Origin: Treponema sp.
GTDB taxonomy: Bacteria; Spirochaetota; Spirochaetia; Treponematales; Breznakiellaceae
Direction: 5' to 3'
DNA: 9,064 nt
Assembly: GCA_031267115.1 (NCBI GenBank)
Contig: JAIRZS010000279.1
Coordinates: forward strand, 1-9,064
Position numbers and translations under genes: made by a program. The notes under the pieces are model-generated. The model searched no databases. It saw only the letters and a program-made list of their open reading frames with translations, and was not told the DNA's origin. Shown piece after piece: positions 1 to 4,190 of this stretch. Positions within the stretch are counted from its first letter, which is position 1. Each line of letters starts with the position of its first letter.

Positions 1-153
1 GCCGAGGCGGGCGTCCGCCAGGGCTGGGAACACTGGGCCAGGCGGGAAGACATCCTCTCGGTGGAACGCTTCGGCGAATCCGCCCCGGCCGCGAAAGTCG
101 CCGGGGAACTGGGCCTTACCGCTGCGGCGCTGGCGGCTATTATCGGGCGGTAG
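1..153 (+). CDS. tkt: Transketolase, C-terminal end (5' truncated by window)
   Basis: This is the last 50 codons, read in frame from base 1 to a TAG stop at 151-153. Transketolase is a thiamine-diphosphate enzyme of the non-oxidative pentose phosphate pathway. It moves two-carbon ketol units between sugar phosphates in the cytoplasm. The fragment shows the typical end of the C-terminal domain: EAG near the start, QGWEHW, then the segment SVERFGESAPAAKV, which corresponds to the (I/S)xRFGxSAPxxxL stretch conserved in the family. A short helical tail (GELGLTAAALAAIIGR) follows. The catalytic and cofactor-binding parts lie outside the window, so activity cannot be judged. No convincing terminator follows the stop directly; the next hairpins begin at about 320. 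The family call is confident from the RFG-SAP motif. A transketolase split into two subunits, of which this would be the C-terminal one, cannot be excluded. Confidence 0.85.
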   Translation, partial: AEAGVRQGWEHWARREDILSVERFGESAPAAKVAGELGLTAAALAAIIGR

Positions 154-514
154 GCCGGGGGCGGCGCGGCGCATTGCGGCGTGTACACTGAAAAGCCCGC
201 ATGGCAAAGCGCGCGGAGTCCCCGCCTTCAATCCAATCCAATTTGTAATTATTCAGAGGGGGGGCCTGTTACCGGGCGGGCGATTCCGGGCAGCCGCGGG
301 CCTTGTCCGGCCCCCCTGCGGCCGGGCCAAGGTCCCGGCCTACCCCCCAAAAATCCGCTAAACTTGACCCGCGGAATTTGGGGGAATTTAGCCGCCGGGC
401 TTTAGCCCGAAACCACACGAAACTCACGAACATATAGCATTACCTTGGTTTTCTATCTTCTTCCTGTTTTTCTTTCTTGTCCCCAGGGGAAATTTCAGCC
501 AATCCTGAATATAT
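154..514. other. GC-rich intergenic stretch with hairpins, no gene
   Basis: No convincing gene is seen here. Contents in order: a short AATCC tandem at 230-243; a GTAATTATTCAG motif at 244-255 that resembles the terminal repeat of the 515-688 element; a very GC-rich block (about 255-345) with a hairpin GGCCGGG/CCCGGCC at 320-326 and 334-340; an imperfect hairpin pairing a C-run plus A-run (343-358) with GCGGAATTTGGGGG (371-384); a small CGGGC-TTTA-GCCCG hairpin at 396-409; two degenerate 9-bp CACACGAAA-like units at about 413-431; and a pyrimidine-rich tract at about 443-484. The 343-384 hairpin could serve as a transcription end for the transketolase gene, but it lacks a following T-run. Confidence 0.5.
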
Positions 515-688
515 GTAACTATTCAGTCTATCACTTGCCAATAAATGCCAAGTGGGGGTAGCTCGAAAAAAATGTAGTTTTTTTCGAGCGGAGGGGGTCC
601 AAACCCCCTCGTTCAACCGGATATTGCAAAAAGCCTTGACAAGGCTTTTTGCGGAGTGGGGGCTTTAGCCCCCCGACTGAATAGTTAC
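515..688. repeat. 174-bp hairpin-rich element with 14-bp terminal inverted repeats
   Basis: The ends are a perfect inverted pair: GTAACTATTCAGTC at 515-528 and GACTGAATAGTTAC at 675-688. Inside lie four stem-loops in a row. They are GCTCG plus seven A (561-572) with its complement (578-589), loop 5; GAGGGGGT (591-598) with ACCCCCTC (603-610), loop 4; GCAAAAAGCCTT (626-637) with AAGGCTTTTTGC (641-652), loop 3; and GGGGGC (658-663) with GCCCCC (668-673), loop TTTA. There is no coding potential and no evident target-site duplication outside the ends. The layout resembles a MITE or a composite palindromic repeat. The TTTA-loop stem is echoed by the small hairpin at 396-409. A structured RNA is the main alternative. 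Confidence 0.6.
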
Positions 689-696
689 GAAAAAAC

Positions 697-725
697 TTGA
701 TAATTCGCGATTTCTGGGGTAGCAT
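697..725 (+). promoter_or_regulatory. Sigma70-like promoter for the 733 gene, predicted leaderless
   Basis: TTGATA (697-702) and TAGCAT (720-725) are separated by exactly 17 bp. The -35 hexamer begins nine bases outside the inverted-repeat element. Transcription is expected at about 732-733, on the ATG at 733. No Shine-Dalgarno sequence lies between the promoter and the start codon at a usable distance. The -10 matches consensus at four of six positions, so this is moderate evidence that gains weight from the same geometry at 2314-2342. Confidence 0.45.
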
Positions 726-732
726 AGTTGGT

Positions 733-1806
733 ATGGTTGACGCTAGGTTGGATACATCCGCCGATTCCTTTCGCTCTGGTTCCAAAACCTGCGATTACGG
801 CGGAACCCGTCACGAACTTCTTCCGGCATACGCGCTCAGGGAACAGGAAGAACGCCTGATTGGGGATATATACGCCTTTCTGGATTCTTCCTTTCCGGAA
901 GAGGGCGGCCTGGCCAGGGAACGTTTTGCCGCTTTAAAAGAACTGGGGGCCTCCGTGGCCCGTTTCCCCTCGGTACGGGCAGTCGAGGGCGGTTATGCCG
1001 AAAGGCGCAAGAGCGGCGCCGGCGGCCCTTCCACCAGGGACAGCTTCCTGGAATCCTTAAGCGCCTACTCCCCCGCGGCCCGCCTGCTCCGCCTCCCCAC
1101 CCGCGCCGTCGGCGCCCACAGCTATTTTATCGCCAAGTGCCACGCCTTTTCCTTTGTCTTAAAGCTGGTCAGCAATATCGAGGCCTTCTACAAACCGCTC
1201 AGGCAGGTCATCCTTTCCATTACCTGCACCCTCCTGGCCGAAGAAGTCTACTTTTCCTGCCTGGACGACCTGGCGTTTCCCCGCGAAATCAAGAACCATC
1301 TGGTAGACGATCTGGTTTCCTTCTGGGACAGCGGGACGGAACTCAGTACCGCGAAACACCGGCCCGCCCTGGAAACCCTCTGGACCGCCCGGGACGCGTC
1401 CCCGCCAAGTTTCGGCACCATGGATGGCGCCAGCGAGCTGATGCGGGTTTCCCTTGGCATGGGCAAGGACTGGAGCGAATTTCTCATTGCCCAGCTCGGC
1501 AGCCCGGAAACGCAGGAGGCCCTGGAAGAATTCCTCTTTAACCTTTCCTGCGAGGAGATACAGGAAGTCCGGTCCCGGCTGGTACGTTTCGGCATTTCCG
1601 CGGTAAGCCATGCAGAAGTCCGCTCCTTCCTGGGATCCCGCCCGGCCTACACCATGGTCAAAAGCACGGACCCCCGGGCCATCTACGATTTTTACATGGA
1701 AAGGCGGGATATGGCCGTATGCCGTCTGCGCAACTCCGCCCCGGGCCCCAAGAAAACCCTGGAAGAAATGTACCTCCGCTTCCGCCTTACCCAAAACAAG
1801 GGATAA
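733..1806 (+). CDS. Hypothetical protein, 357 aa, unrecognised family
   Basis: This reads as a real gene: a long open frame with strong third-position GC preference, ending in TAA at 1804-1806. I do not recognise the family. The 357-residue product looks cytoplasmic, with no signal peptide and no clear membrane helix. The most hydrophobic part is at about residues 160-185, around LRQVILSITCTLLAEEVYF. The rest appears mainly helical and charged, with a basic C-terminus (KKTLEEMYLRFRLTQNKG). The frame stays open upstream to a TTG at 697, but that codon lies in the predicted -35 hexamer. The ATG at 733 fits the promoter spacing better, so it was chosen. The gene converges on the dCMP deaminase gene with 35 bp between stops, so it is probably a single-gene transcript. 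It is likely a lineage-restricted protein; no function is proposed. Confidence 0.75.
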   Translation: MVDARLDTSADSFRSGSKTCDYGGTRHELLPAYALREQEERLIGDIYAFLDSSFPEEGGLARERFAALKELGASVARFPSVRAVEGGYAERRKSGAGGPSTRDSFLESLSAYSPAARLLRLPTRAVGAHSYFIAKCHAFSFVLKLVSNIEAFYKPLRQVILSITCTLLAEEVYFSCLDDLAFPREIKNHLVDDLVSFWDSGTELSTAKHRPALETLWTARDASPPSFGTMDGASELMRVSLGMGKDWSEFLIAQLGSPETQEALEEFLFNLSCEEIQEVRSRLVRFGISAVSHAEVRSFLGSRPAYTMVKSTDPRAIYDFYMERRDMAVCRLRNSAPGPKKTLEEMYLRFRLTQNKG

Positions 1807-1840
1807 AAGCAGGGGAGCTGGCACAGACCTCCGTCTTTTA
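1804..1840. terminator. Weak bidirectional terminator between convergent genes
   Basis: TAAAAG (1804-1809) is the exact reverse complement of CTTTTA (1835-1840). Inside, a G-run (1812-1815) can partly pair with C residues at 1828-1832 with mismatches. The A-tract becomes a T-tract on whichever strand is read, which suits termination of both convergent genes. The stem is imperfect, so support is modest. Confidence 0.3.
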
Positions 1841-1841
1841 A

Positions 1842-2333
1842 TTACTGGTTTTCGTACTGCTGGACTTCGTCGTGTATGTATTCAAGCCGGATACCGGCAA
1901 GCTTCAGCATGGCCTCCGAATCCTGCGCGTCGTGGTAGCGGCGCTGGCAGACAACCCGGACAACCCCGCAGTTAATGATCAGCATGGTACAGGTGCGGCA
2001 GGGGGTCATGCGGCAGTAAAGGGTAGCGCCCTCAATGGCAATTCCCCGCCTGGCGGCCTGGCAAATCGCGTTTTGTTCCGCGTGGACGGTCCTTACGCAG
2101 TGGGTCGTAATGCTGCCGTCCTCGTGGATCATCTGCTTTAACTGGTGCCCCGCCTCGTCGCAGTGGGGAAGCCCCGCCGGCGCCCCCACATAGCCGGTTA
2201 CCAGTATCTGGTTGTCTTTCGCGATAACGCAGCCGGATCTTCCCCGGCCGCAGGTCGCCCGCTTGGAGATTGCATCACAGACTTCCATGAAATACTCATC
2301 CCAGCTTGGCCGCTTGTACGCTTCTTCCGCCAT
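1842..2333 (-). CDS. dCMP deaminase (deoxycytidylate deaminase), 163 aa
   Basis: This cytoplasmic zinc enzyme converts dCMP to dUMP, the substrate of thymidylate synthase. The product has the cytidine/deoxycytidylate deaminase fold. An N-terminal segment RPSWDEYFMEVCDAISKRATC is typical of dCMP deaminases, followed by GYVGAPAGLPHCDEAGH (about 47-63), which matches the family's GxNGxPxGxxHC region. The zinc and proton-transfer motif HAEQNA has H84 and E86, and the second zinc motif TPCRTC has C112 and C115. All catalytic residues are present, and 163 residues is the usual size. The frame extends upstream to about 2471 inside the divergent kinase gene, but the family alignment begins at MAEEAYKRPSW, so ATG 2331-2333 was chosen. 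No Shine-Dalgarno site precedes it; a promoter on this strand places the transcript start at or next to the ATG. ComEB-like late competence proteins belong to the same family. Confidence 0.92.
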   Translation of the reverse strand: MAEEAYKRPSWDEYFMEVCDAISKRATCGRGRSGCVIAKDNQILVTGYVGAPAGLPHCDEAGHQLKQMIHEDGSITTHCVRTVHAEQNAICQAARRGIAIEGATLYCRMTPCRTCTMLIINCGVVRVVCQRRYHDAQDSEAMLKLAGIRLEYIHDEVQQYENQ

Positions 2334-2342
2334 GTTTATAGT
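2314..2342 (+). promoter_or_regulatory. Promoter for PfkB-family kinase, predicted leaderless
   Basis: TTGTAC (2314-2319) and TATAGT (2337-2342, five of six consensus) have a 17-bp spacer. Seven bases separate the -10 from the ATG at 2350, so transcription should begin at about 2349-2350. The -35 hexamer lies inside the first codons of the divergent dCMP deaminase. No purine-rich ribosome-binding site precedes the start codon. Confidence 0.55.
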
Positions 2343-2368
2343 ATGACACATGTATCTGACTGTTTCAA
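2340..2368 (-). promoter_or_regulatory. Promoter for dCMP deaminase, predicted leaderless
   Basis: On the minus strand, TTGAAA (2368-2363, five of six consensus) is followed by a 17-bp spacer and CATACT (2345-2340, four of six). Six bases (2339-2334) then separate the -10 hexamer from ATG at 2333, so the expected transcript start is the A of the start codon. The -35 hexamer lies within the first codons of the divergent kinase gene. The two -10 hexamers overlap by three bases (2340-2342). Confidence 0.45.
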
Positions 2369-3273
2369 TGAACCCCACCCTGCAAAAGATCCTCTGTTTT
2401 GGCTCGATAACGATAGACAGGGTAAACCGCTCCCCCCGCCACCGTTTTGATGTGGCCGGCAAGGGCCTCAATGTATGCCGGGTCCTTTCCCAATTGGGGA
2501 AGCCTTCCCTCCACCTTACTACCCTGGGGGGAGACCTTCGGCCCCTTTTCCTTGAAAAAAGCCGGCAGGAAGGGCTTTCCGTACGCTGGGTAGAAAGCGG
2601 CAGCCCTATCCGTTTCTGTTATACGCTCATAGATGAAAAGGAGGGCAGTGTCACCGAACTGATAGAGAACGCCGGGGCGGTTGAGGAGGGGGCCGAGGGG
2701 CGGCTGCGGGAAGCCTATGAAAAGCTGCTTGCGGACTGCGGGACCGTGGTAATTGCCGGAACAAAGGCGCCGGGCTTTTCCGGCGAAATTGTGCCCTTTA
2801 TGGTGCGCCGGGCCAAAGAGAGGGGGCGCCGCGTGGTGCTTGACCTTTGGGGCGAAGACCTCCTCAACAGCCTGCCCTACAGCCCCGATGTCATAAAGCC
2901 CAACCTTCTGGAATTCGCCGCCACTTTCGCCCCGAATCTGATACATAACGGGGAACTGCCCGGCGAGGGCGCGGCCGCAGCGGCGGTAAAAGAGGCGGTC
3001 CTTGAAATCTGCAAGAAACTTTCCATCGAATACCGCTGCGGCATCGTCCTTACCAGGGGGCTAAAACCGGTATGGCTTGTCTCGGGCGGCGTTCCCGATG
3101 AATACCCCGTCGCCCCGGCCCCCAGGGCGCTCAACACCACCGGCTCCGGCGACGCCTTTACCGCGGGACTCGCCTCCGCCCTGGACGCCGGACTCCGCGC
3201 CGCCGTGGCCGAAGGCGCGCGCTGCGGCGCCCTGAACGCCGGTTTCCTGCAAGTGGGAACCATACGCGGCTAA
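2350..3273 (+). CDS. PfkB-family kinase, 1-phosphofructokinase type, 307 aa
   Basis: This is an ATP-dependent sugar-phosphate kinase of the ribokinase/PfkB superfamily. It most resembles the 1-phosphofructokinase / tagatose-6-phosphate kinase branch, which phosphorylates fructose-1-phosphate or a related hexose phosphate in the cytoplasm. The N-terminus MYLTVSMNPTLQKI matches the IxTVTLNPAxD opening of that branch, which supports the ATG at 2350. AGKGLNV (36-42) is the substrate-side glycine motif, TELIENAG (102-109) corresponds to TEINEPG, KPN is at 183-185, and NTTGSGDAF (262-270) carries the anion hole and catalytic base D268. The 307-residue length is normal. No fru phosphotransferase or fruR gene is adjacent, so the exact substrate is open; 6-phosphofructokinase 2 or tagatose-6-phosphate kinase are alternatives. 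The gene is divergent from dCMP deaminase with 16 bp between start codons and is probably monocistronic. Confidence 0.88.
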   Translation: MYLTVSMNPTLQKILCFGSITIDRVNRSPRHRFDVAGKGLNVCRVLSQLGKPSLHLTTLGGDLRPLFLEKSRQEGLSVRWVESGSPIRFCYTLIDEKEGSVTELIENAGAVEEGAEGRLREAYEKLLADCGTVVIAGTKAPGFSGEIVPFMVRRAKERGRRVVLDLWGEDLLNSLPYSPDVIKPNLLEFAATFAPNLIHNGELPGEGAAAAAVKEAVLEICKKLSIEYRCGIVLTRGLKPVWLVSGGVPDEYPVAPAPRALNTTGSGDAFTAGLASALDAGLRAAVAEGARCGALNAGFLQVGTIRG

Positions 3274-3424
3274 TAGCTTGATTATATTAAAAGACATGTT
3301 TTGGAATTTTACCGCAAAGTCAAATAAGTCAAAGAAGTAGAAAAAGGAAGACTAAAATGCTTCTTTCTTCTTATCGAACTCGTGTTACTTATTTGGCCGC
3401 GAACCTTTCCGTTCCCCTGAAAAC
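3274..3424. repeat. Degenerate 9-bp tandem repeat and AT-rich spacer
   Basis: After the kinase stop, an AT-rich stretch without a clear terminator leads into three 9-bp units: GTCAAATAA (3319-3327), GTCAAAGAA (3328-3336) and GTAGAAAAA (3337-3345). They are preceded by the related ACCGCAAA. A pyrimidine-rich run follows at about 3361-3372. Similar low-complexity (C)AAAG-type tandems are known between genes in several bacteria. No gene is supported here. Confidence 0.4.
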
Positions 3425-3661
3425 GGTGCCAGGCACCTGCGGGAGGGATGCCGCTGTTTCTATTGCTATCCGCCAACGGCGGATAGATGGAGTTTGCCTA
3501 CGGCAAACTCCGAGGCAAAAAATCGCCACGGAGGGCGATTTTTGCCCGCGCAAGGGATTGAAGCGGTATCCTTTTTTGCCGGAGGCAAAAAAGATACAAG
3601 CGTAAAGCCCGGTCCGCGGGCCGTCCTGCCCTGCGGGCAGGTTGGCGCGCGGATGCGCCCA
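3425..3661 (+). repeat. Palindromic mosaic element, copy A
   Basis: This is a chain of hairpins: GGTGCC-A-GGCACC (3425-3437); CTATCCGCC/GGCGGATAG (3466-3486, loop AAC); GGAGTTTGCC/GGCAAACTCC (3489-3511, loop TAC); and AAAAATCGCC/GGCGATTTTT (3518-3543). Next comes the conserved core 3548-3615, which begins GCGCAAGGGATTGAAGCGG. It holds the hairpin GTATC-C-TTTTTTGCC / GGCAAAAAA-GATAC (3566-3597, loop GGA) and ends AGCCCGGTCC. A CCTGCCC/GGGCAGG hairpin (3625-3641) and the end motif GGATGCGCCCA (3651-3661) follow. The core matches copy B at 65 of 68 positions, in the same orientation. The element lies immediately upstream of the metal-operon promoter. It is non-coding, and its class (REP-like, MITE-like or RNA) is undetermined. 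Confidence 0.7.
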
Positions 3662-3696
3662 GAACAAAGAATCTGCACATTTATCCTGAAATTTGC

Positions 3697-3725
3697 TTGA
3701 CTTCCGGCTTTTTTATCGTTACAGT
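3697..3725 (+). promoter_or_regulatory. Promoter of the metal-resistance operon
   Basis: TTGACT (3697-3702, five of six consensus) and TACAGT (3720-3725, four of six) are separated by 17 bp. The expected start at about 3732 gives a leader of roughly 60 nt before the repressor gene. The start site falls inside the 16-bp palindrome at 3725-3740, the usual place for a repressor to block RNA polymerase. Confidence 0.55.
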
Positions 3726-3740
3726 TGAATATATATTCAA
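3725..3740. promoter_or_regulatory. Predicted operator for the ArsR/SmtB repressor
   Basis: TTGAATATATATTCAA is a perfect 16-bp palindrome. It overlaps the end of the -10 hexamer and the predicted transcript start. ArsR/SmtB repressors bind AT-rich dyads with TTGAA/TTCAA-like half-sites in their own promoters, so autoregulation is expected. Just downstream, three 8-bp near-repeats (TATTCAAT, TGTTCAAT, TATTCATC; 3734-3757) may extend the binding region. Confidence 0.6.
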
Positions 3741-3783
3741 TTGTTCAATTATTCATCGGTTTGACGATACGGGCCGATGATAC

Positions 3784-3789
3784 AGGAGA
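3784..3789 (+). promoter_or_regulatory. Shine-Dalgarno site of the repressor gene
   Basis: AGGAGA lies five bases before ATG 3795. It decides between that codon and the upstream in-frame ATG at 3777, which has no such site. Confidence 0.75.
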
Positions 3790-3794
3790 AAGAC

Positions 3795-4160
3795 ATGGGA
3801 GAATATGCCGCCGATATTGACCGCTGTGACTGCGCGACTATCCACGAGGAAGTGGTGAGCCGGGTCCGGAAGGTTATGCCCGAGGAGGAAACGCTGCTCA
3901 ATCTGGCGGACCTTTTCAAGATGTTCGGCGATTCGACGCGGGTCAAGATACTCTGCGCCCTGTTTAACGCGGAAATGTGCGTGTGCGACATTGCGGTTCT
4001 TCTGGGCATGACCAAATCGGCGATATCGCACCAGCTCCGGGCGCTCAGGCAGACCAAGCTGGTCAAGTACCGCCGGGACGGGAAGGTGGTTTACTACTCG
4101 CTGGACGACGAGCATGTAAAAAACATTTTTGACCTGGGGCTGCTCCACGTCTGCGAATGA
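3795..4160 (+). CDS. ArsR/SmtB-family metal-sensing repressor, CadC-like, 121 aa
   Basis: This is a dimeric winged-helix repressor that leaves DNA when it binds a metal ion. The helix-turn-helix spans about residues 45-85: FGDSTRVKILCAL, then MCVCDIAVLLGMTKSAISHQLRALR, followed by the wing KYRRDGKVVYYSL. Both metal sites known in the family can be read. The thiolate (alpha-3N) site would use N-terminal C11/C13 with C62/C64 of the CVC motif, as in CadC, and suggests Cd(II), Pb(II) or Zn(II). The alpha-5 site D105, H107, H118, E121 has exactly the D-x-H-(10)-H-x-x-E spacing of SmtB and CadC, typical of Zn(II) sensing. The stop is 30 bp before the ATPase start, so the two are co-transcribed. The 121-residue length is standard. 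Arsenic sensing is less likely given the alpha-5 site and the partner gene. Confidence 0.92.
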   Translation: MGEYAADIDRCDCATIHEEVVSRVRKVMPEEETLLNLADLFKMFGDSTRVKILCALFNAEMCVCDIAVLLGMTKSAISHQLRALRQTKLVKYRRDGKVVYYSLDDEHVKNIFDLGLLHVCE

Positions 4161-4178
4161 GTTTCGGCGGGATTAGGC

Positions 4179-4185
4179 AAGGGGG
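4179..4185 (+). promoter_or_regulatory. Shine-Dalgarno site of the ATPase gene
   Basis: AAGGGGG lies five bases upstream of ATG 4191 in the 30-bp gap after the repressor stop. This supports the start and independent ribosome entry within the operon. Confidence 0.65.
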
Positions 4186-4190
4186 TTGTT

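Noticed and set aside
181..405. 74-codon open frame in the first intergenic region
   Set aside because: It starts with GTG without a ribosome-binding site and runs through GC-rich hairpins. The product is proline/glycine-rich with no domain character.
505..526. CTGAATA/TATTCAG dyad as a second ArsR operator
   Set aside because: It resembles the 3725-3740 palindrome only in being AT-rich and is better explained by the end of the inverted-repeat element.
697..699. TTG as start of the hypothetical gene
   Set aside because: It falls on the predicted -35 hexamer and lacks a ribosome-binding site. ATG 733 suits the promoter better.
2334..2471. 46-codon N-terminal extension of dCMP deaminase
   Set aside because: It would lie inside the kinase coding region and does not match the family, whose conserved start is at MAEEAYKRPSW.
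3357..3605. 82-codon open frame across copy A, and other short frames on both strands there
   Set aside because: The translations are of inverted repeats. Frames on both strands through the same palindromes have no coding character.
3425..3661. CRISPR array
   Set aside because: There is no regularly spaced direct repeat with unique spacers. The repeats are inverted and of mixed size, and no cas gene is present.
3777..3794. Upstream ATG for the repressor
   Set aside because: It has no ribosome-binding site, while ATG 3795 has AGGAGA at five bases.
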